Below, one piece after another: positions 34,327 through 43,592 of a stretch of DNA of 64,000 bases. Origin of the DNA: Pseudozobellia sp. WGM2 (GTDB lineage Bacteria; Bacteroidota; Bacteroidia; Flavobacteriales; Flavobacteriaceae); NCBI RefSeq assembly GCF_017810075.1, contig NZ_JADNYK010000002.1:310001-374000 (forward strand), written 5' to 3'. Positions within the stretch are counted from its first letter, which is position 1; each line of letters begins with the position of its first letter. A model generated the notes under the pieces. The model was not told the DNA's origin, did no database searches, and worked only from the letters and a program-made list of their open reading frames with translations. A program made the translations under genes and the position numbers.

Positions 34327-36726
34327 GTGAGAAATATTGTTTGCCCTCTTTTGCTATGCCTCATTTTTGCCGTACCTAGTTTTTCCCAAAGTTTTTCGGT
34401 TTCCGGAAATGTTCAAGACGAAGAGCTGTTACCCGTCGCTTATGCGAATATATTATTGATGGCCGCTAAAGATTCTGTCCTTATCGACGGCACATCTAGT
34501 GATGAAAACGGAGCATTTATACTAGAAAATGTTCAAAAAGGTTCCTATTTGCTGAAAGCTAGCTACTTAGAAAACGAATCGGCTTTGACATTAGTTGAAG
34601 TAAACGCAGATTTAAATTTAGAAGCATTAAAATTATCTACAGCTTCTAAATTGGAAGAAGTAATTGTAACCCATAAAAAACCCAGTCTTGAACGAAAAGT
34701 AGACCGACTGGTATTTAGTGTTGAAAATACAGCTTTGACCGATACTGAAATCTGGGATGTTCTCAAACGAACTCCCAGCGTTATGATCATAAACGACCAA
34801 CTATCGGTAAAGGGTAGCAGCGATGTAGGCATATTGATAAACGGTCGAAAAGTGCATTTACCCAAGGGCGATATTATTAACCTTTTATCTGGTGCATCGG
34901 CGAGTTCGGTCGAGGCAATAGAGGTGATTACCTCCCCACCTGCCAAATATAGTGCTGAGGAAGACATACTCATCAATATTAAAATGAAAAAAAACTTGGT
35001 CGCTGGTTATAATGGAGCAATTTACAACCGTTATGTTCAAGGTATTTTACCAAAACATACCATAGGTACCGACCATTACTTTAAAGGGGAAAAGATGGGC
35101 TTGTCGGTCAATTATAATTTTGGCCATTCGCGAAAGGTTACAAAATATACTGATATTACAAATTTTATAGATGGTGGCGATATTACTTCTAATTGGGTGG
35201 CCGATCAAGAAGTGGTAACAAGAAGAAAGCGACATAATTTATCGGCATTTTTTGATTACGACCTCAGTGATAAAAGCCGTTTAAGCCTGACCGCTATTAC
35301 CATATGGCAGCCTCATATTCACACTTCTTTCGATACCCAAACGAGTTTGAACGGTGATACACTGTATTCACGTTTCAGTAGTGCCAATCTCTCGAAACGA
35401 AGGGAAATCAACACTTCGTATTATGTAGATTATGAACATGAGCTAAATGATAAAGGGGCGGAAATTGCTGTAAATGGACATTACACATTTTACGACCAGA
35501 GTAGAGGGCAACTTTTAGATACCGATTTCTATGGTTTAGAGGGTAATTATATAGGGAAAAATGATTTCACGGTTAATACGGAACAATATATTAATTTATA
35601 TAGTTTAAGAGTCGACTTTTCTACTCCTTTGGGGAAATCGACCAAATTTGAATCCGGACTCCGGTACGCAGATATTGCCTCTAAAAGTATTGTGGTACAG
35701 CAGGGCTTTGACCAAGAAACCCCGGGTGTTTCCCCAACGGAGGCCGGCACGTTCAAATATGATGAATCAATTTTGGCCGGCTATGCCTCTTTTAATACCA
35801 AGTTGGACAAGTGGCGCATTAAAGGAGGACTTAGAGGCGAATATACCGACACCCAAGGCGAATGGAGCCAAGGGAACGAAAACAGGAACAATGATTATTT
35901 CAAGTTGTTCCCTTCTTTTTCGGTTATGTACGTACCGAACAAAAATCATGATTTCATCTTTTACTATAATAGAAGAATAACAAGGCCTCGATATTCCTCG
36001 ATTAATCCATTCCAGATATTTCAAAGTAATTTTTCAACCATAGAAGGTAACCCCGAGCTAATGCCTTCAACAAACAGTTATTTGGCGGCCGGTTATACCT
36101 TGAAAAATACCTATACCCTCGAATTTTTTTATAAAAACAGAAAGAATGGTTTAGGGCAATTGATTTTTCAGAATAACGATTTGAATTGGTTACGGTTCAT
36201 CAACTCGAACATAGATAAGAACACGAGCTACGGCTTTGATGTCATTTTCAATAAAGAGATTTCCAGTTTTTGGGACAGTTATGTTCTTGGAAGTTTTTTT
36301 GATGAGAAAATTACCTTTACGAACATAAACAACGGCCAAATGGTCGAGAACCAACTCTTTAATTGGTTTGTTAGGTCTAACAACAATTTTACCTTTTTAG
36401 AAGACCGCTCATTGACCGCCAATCTAAGTTTCTACTATACTTCGCCTCTTCTTTCTAAAAACTCTAGGTATGATAGCTATAGCGCTATCGATATTCTTTT
36501 TCGAAAATCGCTTTGGAACAATAAGGCGAGTATTTCAATAGGCGTAGATGATATATTCAATCAGGGCAATCTATTTAGCACAAGAATCTACCAAGACCAG
36601 AACAGTACTTCACTTAGTCGTTTAGAAAATAGATTGTTTACGGCAAGCTTCCGTTATAAGTTCGGTAATTCTAAAATCAAGAGCAATAAGAAATCAAAGA
36701 GGGTTGAGGAGCGCAACCGACTGTAA
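34327..36726 (+). CDS. TonB-dependent-receptor-like outer-membrane beta-barrel protein
   Basis: Outer-membrane protein of about 799 residues. From GTG 34327 it starts with a Sec signal peptide (CPLLLCLIFAVPSFSQ). A carboxypeptidase-regulatory-like domain follows (NVQDEELLPVAYANILLMAAKDSVLIDGTSSDENGAF), then a plug-like part (LEEVIVTHKKP ... VIITSPPAKYSA-type segment at about residues 195-215). The large barrel has many alternating aromatic strands and ends in FRYKFGNSKIKSNKKSKRVEERNRL, so the last strand is followed by a basic tail. It belongs to the OMP_b-brl_3 type of Bacteroidota receptors. No ATG is available before the domain, so TTG 34297 or GTG 34327 must be used; the promoter position favours GTG. 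The transported or bound ligand is unknown. Confidence 0.85.
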   Translation: MRNIVCPLLLCLIFAVPSFSQSFSVSGNVQDEELLPVAYANILLMAAKDSVLIDGTSSDENGAFILENVQKGSYLLKASYLENESALTLVEVNADLNLEALKLSTASKLEEVIVTHKKPSLERKVDRLVFSVENTALTDTEIWDVLKRTPSVMIINDQLSVKGSSDVGILINGRKVHLPKGDIINLLSGASASSVEAIEVITSPPAKYSAEEDILINIKMKKNLVAGYNGAIYNRYVQGILPKHTIGTDHYFKGEKMGLSVNYNFGHSRKVTKYTDITNFIDGGDITSNWVADQEVVTRRKRHNLSAFFDYDLSDKSRLSLTAITIWQPHIHTSFDTQTSLNGDTLYSRFSSANLSKRREINTSYYVDYEHELNDKGAEIAVNGHYTFYDQSRGQLLDTDFYGLEGNYIGKNDFTVNTEQYINLYSLRVDFSTPLGKSTKFESGLRYADIASKSIVVQQGFDQETPGVSPTEAGTFKYDESILAGYASFNTKLDKWRIKGGLRGEYTDTQGEWSQGNENRNNDYFKLFPSFSVMYVPNKNHDFIFYYNRRITRPRYSSINPFQIFQSNFSTIEGNPELMPSTNSYLAAGYTLKNTYTLEFFYKNRKNGLGQLIFQNNDLNWLRFINSNIDKNTSYGFDVIFNKEISSFWDSYVLGSFFDEKITFTNINNGQMVENQLFNWFVRSNNNFTFLEDRSLTANLSFYYTSPLLSKNSRYDSYSAIDILFRKSLWNNKASISIGVDDIFNQGNLFSTRIYQDQNSTSLSRLENRLFTASFRYKFGNSKIKSNKKSKRVEERNRL

Positions 36727-36773
36727 AATTGCACACTTCAGCTACCGACTAGTGGTCATCCGAAGAAATTCAT

Positions 36774-36781
36774 TAATTTTG
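36774..36781 (+). promoter_or_regulatory. -7 promoter element of the dihydrouridine synthase gene
   Basis: TAATTTTG is a full TAnnTTTG match, 24 bases before the ATG at 36806. No -33 TTG at the usual distance. Confidence 0.5.
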
Positions 36782-36805
36782 CCATCCTTTTAAAAGAAAA
36801 AAGTT

Positions 36806-37801
36806 ATGCCCCAAATCGGAGACATACAATTGCCTGATTTTCCGTTGCTTCTCGCGCCTATGGAAGATGTTAGCGACCCCCCTTTTCGAGCGCTTTGCAA
36901 AGAGCAAGGTGCCGATGTGGTGTATACGGAGTTCATTTCTTCAGAAGGTTTGATTCGAGATGCCGCCAAAAGCGTGATGAAGCTCGATATTTATGAAAAG
37001 GAACGCCCGGTCGGCATTCAGATTTTTGGTGCGAACTTAGATTCGATGCTGCAATCGGTAGATATCGTCGAAAAATCAAACCCCGATATTATTGACATTA
37101 ATTTTGGCTGCCCCGTAAAAAAAGTGGTCAGTAAAGGTGCGGGTGCGGGCATACTTAAAGATATAGATTTAATGGTTTCTCTGACCAAGGCTATGGTTGA
37201 GCGTACTAAGTTGCCCATAACCGTAAAAACCCGTTTGGGTTGGGATGAGAGCTCTATTAAAATTGTTGAGGTTGCCGAGCGTCTTCAAGATGTGGGCTGT
37301 AAGGCGATAGCGATTCATGGGCGAACGCGGGCACAGATGTATAAAGGTAATGCCGATTGGCGCCCCATAGCACAGGTTAAAGACAACCCACGAATGCATA
37401 TTCCGGTTTTTGGTAATGGCGATGTTGATACTCCAGAGGCGGCAATGAAAATGCGTGATGAATTTGGATTGGACGGCGCTATGATCGGTCGTGCAAGTAT
37501 TGGCTACCCGTGGTTCTTTAATGAGGTGAAGCACTATTTCAAGACCGGGGAGCACATGTCTCCCCCAAATATGGTAGAACGTGTAGAGGCTGCTAGAAGG
37601 CACTTGCAAATGGCTATCGACTGGAAGGGTGAAAAGCTAGGGGTTTTTGAAACCCGAAGACACTATACCAATTATTTTAAGGGAATACCCAATTTTAAGG
37701 AATACCGTATGAAAATGGTCACCAGCGACGATGCGGCCGATGTGTTTTCTGCTTTTGATGAGGTATTGCAGAAATTCGGGGACTATGAGTTTTCCGTTTA
37801 G
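36806..37801 (+). CDS. dusB: tRNA-dihydrouridine synthase (DusB type)
   Basis: FMN enzyme that reduces uridines in the tRNA D-loop, 331 residues. LLLAPMEDVSDPPFRALCKEQGADVVYTEFISSEGLI is the opening of the TIM barrel, DINFGCPVKKVVSKGAGAGIL carries the catalytic Cys, ITVKTRLGWDE the FMN-binding Lys and Arg, AIHGRTRAQMYKGNADW the conserved His, and DGAMIGRASIGYPWFF the phosphate-binding part. The C-terminal RRHYTNYFKGIPNFKEYRMKM is the helical tRNA-binding domain. It is convergent with the permease gene four bases away. Confidence 0.94.
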   Translation: MPQIGDIQLPDFPLLLAPMEDVSDPPFRALCKEQGADVVYTEFISSEGLIRDAAKSVMKLDIYEKERPVGIQIFGANLDSMLQSVDIVEKSNPDIIDINFGCPVKKVVSKGAGAGILKDIDLMVSLTKAMVERTKLPITVKTRLGWDESSIKIVEVAERLQDVGCKAIAIHGRTRAQMYKGNADWRPIAQVKDNPRMHIPVFGNGDVDTPEAAMKMRDEFGLDGAMIGRASIGYPWFFNEVKHYFKTGEHMSPPNMVERVEAARRHLQMAIDWKGEKLGVFETRRHYTNYFKGIPNFKEYRMKMVTSDDAADVFSAFDEVLQKFGDYEFSV

Positions 37802-37805
37802 CCGC

Positions 37806-38993
37806 TTATTGGGTAATCAATTTTTTATTGATGCGGCTACTGGCAATTTTTGATGCGACGATACCTAAAACCATTATAGTGCCCAGAACCACGAGTACAT
37901 TTAAAAATTGATATTCTACCGGGTAGGGTAAAGTGGGAGTGATTTTCAGCCATTCAAACGCCAATTGAGACCAAATCAACAGCGAGCCTAGGGCGACACC
38001 TATAAAACCACCGATACCGGTTACCAAAAGCCCTTGAACGAAAAAGATAGCTCGAAGCTTCTTCAAAGTAGTTCCTAGATTATAGAGGGTTCTTAGGTTC
38101 TGTTGCTTATCTAGCACCATCATAATTATCGCTCCGACTACGTTGAACAGGGCTATAACCAATACCAAGGTAAAAATAAGGTAGGTCGCTAAATTTTCAG
38201 TGTTCAACATACGGTGAAGGGTACTGTTCAGTTCTTGTCGGTCGCGCAGTATCACGGTACTCCCAAGAACAGCGGCGATTTTCTCTTTAATAGTGGAAAC
38301 CTCTTCGGAGTTTTCAAGTTTGAACCCCAATCCAGAAATTTGCCTTTTTTCTTTTTCCAAAAGGTTTTGAACCGATGCCAAATCGGCAAATACATATTTT
38401 TTGTCAAGATTTTCTTCAACACCGAACACTCCACTAATAAAATAGGGCTGGGTCTTTAAGTCTTTTAGAGAAAGTGAACCCTTGCCCGGTTTAAGGGCCA
38501 GAACGGTCAGTGCACTTTGATTGACCGATAACCCGAGTAAGTTAGCTACTCCAATACCAACTACTGCCTGTTCTGAATTAATTCGCCAGTTGCCATATAA
38601 AACCGTACTATCTATACCCGTGACCCGATTGTAGTTCGAATCGATACCCTTAATGATTGCAATATGGCTTTTGCCCTGATGCTTAAGATAGACTTTTTCT
38701 TCTAGCTCTTTGGTAAACGAAGCCACCCCATTTAATTCTTTTAGCTTTTCTTCTTGTTCGGCACTGAACTCAAAAAATTTGCCAGCGGCGGGTAGTGCTT
38801 TTAGATCGGGATCGAACGTATTGCTAAATTGAAGGCTAAAACTTTTAAGGCCGGCAAAGCCTGAAAGAACGATAAACAAGGCTGCCGATCCGATTACGAT
38901 GACCAAAAAGGTAATCAGATTAATAATATTTATCGCATTTTGGCTGCTTTTAGAGCGAACGTAGCGTTTGGCGATATAAAGCGGAAAGTTCAA
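37806..38993 (-). CDS. ABC transporter permease of the LolC/LolE (FtsX-like) family
   Basis: Inner-membrane permease subunit of 395 residues. Opening MNFPLYIAKRYVRSKSSQNAINIINLITFLVIVIGSAALFIVLSGFAGLK is the LolC/LolE N-terminus with the first membrane segment. A periplasmic domain of about 210 residues (KVYLKHQGKSHIAIIKGID ...) follows, then three C-terminal membrane segments in the FtsX domain (YLIFTLVLVIALFNVVGAIIMMVLDKQQNLRTLYNLGTT). It would transfer lipoproteins from the inner membrane to LolA-like carriers; the ATPase is not in the window. It follows rbfA by two bases and is co-transcribed with it. Confidence 0.88.
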   Translation of the reverse strand: MNFPLYIAKRYVRSKSSQNAINIINLITFLVIVIGSAALFIVLSGFAGLKSFSLQFSNTFDPDLKALPAAGKFFEFSAEQEEKLKELNGVASFTKELEEKVYLKHQGKSHIAIIKGIDSNYNRVTGIDSTVLYGNWRINSEQAVVGIGVANLLGLSVNQSALTVLALKPGKGSLSLKDLKTQPYFISGVFGVEENLDKKYVFADLASVQNLLEKEKRQISGLGFKLENSEEVSTIKEKIAAVLGSTVILRDRQELNSTLHRMLNTENLATYLIFTLVLVIALFNVVGAIIMMVLDKQQNLRTLYNLGTTLKKLRAIFFVQGLLVTGIGGFIGVALGSLLIWSQLAFEWLKITPTLPYPVEYQFLNVLVVLGTIMVLGIVASKIASSRINKKLITQ

Positions 38994-38995
38994 CC

Positions 38996-39388
38996 TTACA
39001 GTTTTTTTCTTTTATCTAGAAGATCTCGGTTTTCAATAGGGTTTTCATCGCCTTTCAAAGACTTTTCTATGTTTTCTATGTAATCAAGCGAATCGTCTAG
39101 AAAGAATAGCAGTTCAGGAACCCTGCGCAACTGGTTCCTGGTACGCTGGGCCAATTCGTGCTTGATCAAGGGTTGATTTGATTTGATACCTTCCATGAGC
39201 TCCGCAGCTTTATTATTTGGAAAAATGCTCAAATAAACTTTTGCAATCGAGAGGTCGGTGGTCACATTTACTTTGGTAACGGAAATTAATGTCCCCTGCA
39301 AGCCTCCCTCTATGGCAGCACGCTGAAGTATATCAACGATATCTTCTCGGATCACGCCTGCAATTTTTTTCTGTCGTTGTGTTTCCAT
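38996..39388 (-). CDS. rbfA: Ribosome-binding factor A
   Basis: Assembly factor for the 30S subunit, 130 residues. METQRQKKIAGVIREDIVDILQ opens with the helix typical of RbfA. The KH-like fold is supported by LISVTKVNVTTDLSIAKVYLSIF and LAQRTRNQLRRVPELLFFLDDSLDYIENIEKSL. A -7 promoter box ends only four bases before the ATG, and the permease gene follows directly. The length is slightly longer than in other phyla at the C-terminus. Confidence 0.94.
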   Translation of the reverse strand: METQRQKKIAGVIREDIVDILQRAAIEGGLQGTLISVTKVNVTTDLSIAKVYLSIFPNNKAAELMEGIKSNQPLIKHELAQRTRNQLRRVPELLFFLDDSLDYIENIEKSLKGDENPIENRDLLDKRKKL

Positions 39389-39392
39389 AGGG

Positions 39393-39400
39393 CAAAAATA
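39393..39400 (-). promoter_or_regulatory. -7 promoter element of rbfA
   Basis: Reads TATTTTTG on the minus strand, matching TAnnTTTG exactly. It ends four bases before the rbfA ATG, so the predicted transcript starts one base before or at the start codon. Confidence 0.5.
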
Positions 39401-39460
39401 CGCAGAATTAAATGTAAATTAGGAAGATAAAGCCGTTTGGGCAGCAAAAACTCGTGTCAT

Positions 39461-39865
39461 TTGAACAAAATAGAACATGTCGGTATTGCGGTGAAAGATT
39501 TGGAAGCTTCCAATTTGCTTTTTGAGAAGCTACTCGGTCGGTCGCACTATAAAGTGGAAGAAGTACTTTCTGAAGGAGTAAAAACCTCATTTTTTCAAAC
39601 TGGTGAAAGCAAAATTGAACTCTTGCAGGCTACAAGTGAAGATAGCCCTATAGCTCGCTTTTTAGAACGGAAGGGGGAGGGCGTTCATCATATTGCCTTC
39701 GCGGTAGATGATATTCGAATGGAAATCAATAGGTTAAAAAAAGAGGGGTTTACCATACTGAATGAAGAGCCTCAGCGGGGCGCGGACAATAAACTGGTAG
39801 TTTTTGTGCACCCTAAAAGCAGCAACGGAGTCTTAGTTGAACTTTGTCAAGAGTTGCCAAAATAG
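39461..39865 (+). CDS. mce: Methylmalonyl-CoA epimerase
   Basis: Converts (S)- to (R)-methylmalonyl-CoA in propionyl-CoA metabolism. The 134-residue VOC protein begins (L/M)NKIEHVGIAVKDLEASNLLFEKLLG, the exact family opening with the first metal His. The other ligands are in SKIELLQATSEDS (Glu), GVHHIAFAVDD (His) and VLVELCQ (Glu). No ATG exists at the N-terminus; TTG 39461 gives the length expected for the family, while TTG 39437 would add eight residues. It is divergent from rbfA, with 72 bases between the starts. Confidence 0.9.
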   Translation: MNKIEHVGIAVKDLEASNLLFEKLLGRSHYKVEEVLSEGVKTSFFQTGESKIELLQATSEDSPIARFLERKGEGVHHIAFAVDDIRMEINRLKKEGFTILNEEPQRGADNKLVVFVHPKSSNGVLVELCQELPK

Positions 39866-39904
39866 TCTGGAGCGTTTATTTTAGCACAAATGAAGAACAT
39901 TATT

Positions 39905-39934
39905 TTGTGTAGTTGTACGTAATGGTTAAATTTG
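39905..39934 (+). promoter_or_regulatory. Promoter of the tRNA gene
   Basis: TTG at 39905-39907 and TAAATTTG at 39927-39934, spaced by 19 bases, match the Bacteroidota consensus. Predicted start is near 39938, giving about 59 bases of 5' leader for RNase P to remove. Confidence 0.7.
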
Positions 39935-39996
39935 CCCTCATTTTCGACCATACCTCTGGGTGAAGCTAGAGTTTTTGGGCGATTATTTCGAATACC

Positions 39997-40070
39997 GGTC
40001 CTATAGCTCAGTTGGTTAGAGCACCTGACTCATAATCAGGTGGTCCCTGGTTCGAGCCCAGGTGGGACCA
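39997..40070 (+). tRNA. tRNA with CAU anticodon (Met elongator or Ile2)
   Basis: A 74-base cloverleaf. The acceptor arms GGTCCTA (39997-40003) and TGGGACC (40063-40069) pair with one G-T, followed by the discriminator A; CCA is not encoded. The D arm contains AGCTCAGTTGGTTAGAGC, the anticodon arm CCTGACTCATAATCAGG has anticodon CAT, and the T arm contains GGTTCGAGCC. CAU is used both by elongator tRNA-Met and by the lysidine-modified tRNA-Ile2; I cannot decide between them by eye. Lack of the initiator-type acceptor mismatch excludes initiator tRNA. Confidence 0.95.
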
Positions 40071-40075
40071 CAAAG

Positions 40076-40119
40076 AAAATCCGTAATTATCTAAACTTTA
40101 GATGATTGCGGATTTTTTG
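40076..40119 (+). terminator. Intrinsic terminator after the tRNA gene
   Basis: A long stem of AAAATCCGTAATTATCTA with its complement TAGATGATTGCGGATTTT (two G-T pairs), a short loop and a T run follows the tRNA by a few bases. It is the strongest terminator in the window and is nearly symmetrical, so it could also stop transcripts arriving from the minus strand. Confidence 0.85.
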
Positions 40120-40250
40120 GTTTAGAGTAGGCTACCTACGCACTGAATTAGACAACTTCCTTTACTTTCTAATTATTCTGAAATAGAAGGCAAGTAATCA
40201 TACCTATTCCATTGGAGTTCTTGATAAGGGCTTTAAGCTTGTGTTTGATT

Positions 40251-41882
40251 TTATTCTTTTACACCTATTTTCTCAGCCCAACCTTCATAAAAAGTTATCA
40301 TTTGCTTGCCTATTTCAACTTCTTCTGAAAATAAATCTACAATTTCTGTTCTGTCAACGTCCAAATTGTAAAGTTCCCAAGAATTCTTATTTTTTGAAAC
40401 CAATTTCCAATCCCCCATTCGAACCCCCTTGTTTCCTAAATGTTCCCAGTAAATTAGTTTATGGGGCTCTCTATTTTGACCCTGAAAAATTGGAAAAAGA
40501 CTTTTGCCTTCCATCGGTATAATTTTGCTACCGTTATAAGATTCTGGGTATTCTTGGCCCGCTATATCGATACAGGTGGCCATTAAATCTATTACATGAC
40601 CGGCTTGATCAGTAATTGCACCTCTATCCTTTATTACTTTTGGCCAATATGCTATTAGAGGAGTTGACACCCCCCCTTCGTGGATCCAACTCTTAAACAT
40701 TCGAAAAGGAGTATTACTCAGGTTTGCCCACGATTGACCGTAACTTTGATAAGAATCCCCAGAACCTGGTCTAATATTCTCATCTCGAAAGTTTCCCCAA
40801 AAATCTTGACCTTCTGGCCCTCCTTCATGAGACCCCCCGTTATCTGAAAGGAAGACAATAAGTGTATTTTCTGCGATATTTTTTTGCTCCAATCTTTCTA
40901 GAACTTTTCCTATCCCTTGATCCATTCGGTCAATTTGAGCGGCATATATAGACATCAATAAATCCATATCTTTTTTTTCTTTTTCGCTCAAGGGCTCCCA
41001 AGGTTTAATATCTGAATTACGCTCACTTAGTAACCAATCATTTTGAATAATTCCCATTTCAAGCATTTTGGCATAGCGCTTACTTCGCAATTGATCCCAA
41101 CCTTCCATGAACTTTCCTCTGTATTTATCAATGTCTTCTTGTTCCGCATGTAATGGCCAATGAGGTGCGGTATATGCCATATATAGAAAAAAAGGCTGAC
41201 TTTCATTAGTTCTGTCTAAGAATTGAAGAGCATTATCCGTTATGGCATCGGTCATATAAAAGTCCTCTTTAGGAAAGTATTCCAGGCTGTCGACTGCAAA
41301 ATGTCGAACTACCTCAGGAAACTTAGTTTTAGAAATATCATAATAATTCGCAGCACCGCTAATTAAACCGTAATAATTATCAAAACCCCTATCGATCGGC
41401 CAATGAGGTCTTTCTTCTCCCACATGCCACTTTCCAGAGGCGGCCGTATAGTACCCTGCTTTTTTTAGTACCTCGGCAATAGTAACCGATTTTTTATTCA
41501 AATAACCTTGGTAAGGCCCAGGATTGCTATATGTCGGATTTTTTACCATACCACCCATGCCAGCCTGATGGGGATAGAGACCGGTTAATAATGAGGCCCT
41601 AGTTGGGCAGCATCTTGCCGCATTGTAAAATTGAGTGAACCTGAGCCCATTATAGGCCAGATTATCAATATTCGGTGTGTTTATTTCACCACCATAGCAC
41701 CCCAAATCAGAATACCCCAAATCATCTGCCATTATGAGAATAATATTGGGCCTCTCTAAACTTTCTGTTTCAGAGGGTAGTTTGTTTTTGCAGCCAACTA
41801 AGACTACAACAAATAAAATTAATTGTGTACTAATTATAAGGCTACTCTTTGACTTCGTATATATAGAAATACATCTTACCAT
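40251..41882 (-). CDS. Type I sulfatase (arylsulfatase family S1), lipoprotein
   Basis: Removes sulfate esters, most likely from an algal polysaccharide. The 543-residue protein has a lipobox (VVVLVGC, Cys31). PNIILIMADDLGYSDLGCYGG gives the metal-binding Asp pair, and C-C-P-T-R-A-S-L-L-T-G from Cys91 is the sulfatase signature C-x-P-x-R, whose first Cys is converted to formylglycine. SGKWHVGE and LSDNGGSHEGG supply the remaining active-site Lys, His, Asp and Asn. A maturation enzyme (anSME-type radical SAM) is required but not encoded in the window. It is the last gene of the FecR-SusC-SusD-sulfatase run, 42 bases after susD. Confidence 0.93.
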   Translation of the reverse strand: MVRCISIYTKSKSSLIISTQLILFVVVLVGCKNKLPSETESLERPNIILIMADDLGYSDLGCYGGEINTPNIDNLAYNGLRFTQFYNAARCCPTRASLLTGLYPHQAGMGGMVKNPTYSNPGPYQGYLNKKSVTIAEVLKKAGYYTAASGKWHVGEERPHWPIDRGFDNYYGLISGAANYYDISKTKFPEVVRHFAVDSLEYFPKEDFYMTDAITDNALQFLDRTNESQPFFLYMAYTAPHWPLHAEQEDIDKYRGKFMEGWDQLRSKRYAKMLEMGIIQNDWLLSERNSDIKPWEPLSEKEKKDMDLLMSIYAAQIDRMDQGIGKVLERLEQKNIAENTLIVFLSDNGGSHEGGPEGQDFWGNFRDENIRPGSGDSYQSYGQSWANLSNTPFRMFKSWIHEGGVSTPLIAYWPKVIKDRGAITDQAGHVIDLMATCIDIAGQEYPESYNGSKIIPMEGKSLFPIFQGQNREPHKLIYWEHLGNKGVRMGDWKLVSKNKNSWELYNLDVDRTEIVDLFSEEVEIGKQMITFYEGWAEKIGVKE

Positions 41883-41924
41883 ATTCTTTATTTGATTGAA
41901 AAACCTATAATGTTTCTAATTGGA

Positions 41925-43589
41925 CTAATATCCTGGATTTTGCAAAAAGTCACCAGGATTGGTGACACGATCTATTTGAGTTTGGGGAATAGGTCTTACC
42001 AAATGCATTTCTTTGATATTTTGAGCTGCCGGAGGGTTATAAAGTTTCACTCTATTGATTAATGTCCCCGTCCTTTTTAAATCATACCATCTATGCATTT
42101 CTCCATAAAGCTCTCTTGCTCGCTCGTCCAGAATGAAATCAATATCAATATCTCCGGCCGTAACTAACATTTCTGCTTCTTTCCCCGGAGCTATGGCTCT
42201 TTTCCGAAGAATGTTTAAATATTCTGCGGCAACCTCTGGTTTTGATTGTCTAAACGCTGCTTCGGCTGCAATGAGGTAAATTTCGGCCAGTCGAATTACC
42301 GGGAAATCCCTACGACCTTCTTCGGCATTTATACTTGTTCTAAGTGGATCTAAATATTTTTTAAGAACTGGAAAGTTTCGCTTTTGATTTCCGCCGATTT
42401 CCAAATTATTTTCTTGGGCAGTTACATCTTCGTTATTATAGTCAACTAGCCAATAAGATGCGGAGTCTTGTATGTTATCATCGATAGGCTCTAAGACAAT
42501 CTTAATGGCTAGGTCACCAACATTTAGGTTTTGACCATTGATAGTTGCTGATATATTGGCGAACCATTCAGTCTTGAAGGAACCAGCAAATCTCAGATCA
42601 CTAGTGGTGTCCCAAAGATTTAGAAAGTGATTGGTAGGCATGAAACGTTGAAATGGCCTTCCGTTCTCCGTATCTCTTACCATAGCAGGGTTCTGTGTAT
42701 AATCAAAATTGAAATAAAGATGTGCGTTATTACCAGAACCATTAGTGATTGGGTCGTCCGTATATTGTACTGACCAAATTATTTCATCATTAACATCGTT
42801 GTCAATTTTCCAAAGATTTTCGTATGGTTCAACCAAAGAAAAGACACCAGTTTCGATAATTGATTTGGACAAGGCTTCTGCGGCCTCCCATTTACCCGTA
42901 GTTAATTTTACTCTTGCTAATAATGCCTTTGCGGCCAAGGAAGTGGCTCTACCGTAATCTGCTGCAATCTCTGGCAAATTTATGGAGGCGAACTCTAAAT
43001 CTGGTACAATTCCCTCCTCATAAATAGTTTTTAACGAGGTTCTATTAGATTCTGTCTCCACCCCTTCGGTTTCGTCCAAGGTAAAATGGACGTCTCCAAA
43101 CTGCTGTACAAGATGAAAATAATAGAGAGCTCTAAGAAATCGGGCTTCTCCCATTAATCGCGTTTTTTCAGCAGTATTAAGTCCGACGATATCATTTGCT
43201 CGGTTAACAACCGTATTGCACTGGTTTATACCCTTGTAGAACTCATTCCATACGGGTCCAAAATAATCAGAAACACCTAGTAAATTTTGATCATAATTAT
43301 TAAAAGACGGATTATTTCGATCTCCGCCAAATCCATTGGTGATTATATCGGTACCCGTTATTGTTATGAAAAACCCCCCTTGGGTACCATAAAAGCTTCT
43401 CAATGGAGAATAGGCAGCTTTTAATGCATCACCCAAGCCTTCAGGGGTTGTATAATATGCATCAGCAGTTGCTAATGACAAGGGATCTTCTACAATTGTG
43501 TCTTCACATGCTAGAAACAAAGTGATAATGAAAAGCACACCTGTTATTTTACTAATAGAGTTGAGATTTATTATATGGATAAACTTCAT
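41925..43589 (-). CDS. susD: SusD/RagB-family glycan-binding lipoprotein
   Basis: Outer-membrane surface lipoprotein that captures glycan for the SusC transporter. The 554-residue protein has a lipobox (ITLFLAC, Cys28), followed by EDTIVEDPLSLATADAYYTTPEGL, the usual SusD start. It contains TPR-like helices (EKTRLMGEARFLRALYYFHLVQQFGDV) and the C-terminal ERARELYGEMHRWYDLKRTGTLINRV and QNPGY ending. The gene begins three bases after the susC stop, so the pair is one transcript. The binding specificity is unknown; the adjoining sulfatase points to a sulfated glycan. Confidence 0.95.
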   Translation of the reverse strand: MKFIHIINLNSISKITGVLFIITLFLACEDTIVEDPLSLATADAYYTTPEGLGDALKAAYSPLRSFYGTQGGFFITITGTDIITNGFGGDRNNPSFNNYDQNLLGVSDYFGPVWNEFYKGINQCNTVVNRANDIVGLNTAEKTRLMGEARFLRALYYFHLVQQFGDVHFTLDETEGVETESNRTSLKTIYEEGIVPDLEFASINLPEIAADYGRATSLAAKALLARVKLTTGKWEAAEALSKSIIETGVFSLVEPYENLWKIDNDVNDEIIWSVQYTDDPITNGSGNNAHLYFNFDYTQNPAMVRDTENGRPFQRFMPTNHFLNLWDTTSDLRFAGSFKTEWFANISATINGQNLNVGDLAIKIVLEPIDDNIQDSASYWLVDYNNEDVTAQENNLEIGGNQKRNFPVLKKYLDPLRTSINAEEGRRDFPVIRLAEIYLIAAEAAFRQSKPEVAAEYLNILRKRAIAPGKEAEMLVTAGDIDIDFILDERARELYGEMHRWYDLKRTGTLINRVKLYNPPAAQNIKEMHLVRPIPQTQIDRVTNPGDFLQNPGY

Positions 43590-43592
43590 GAT

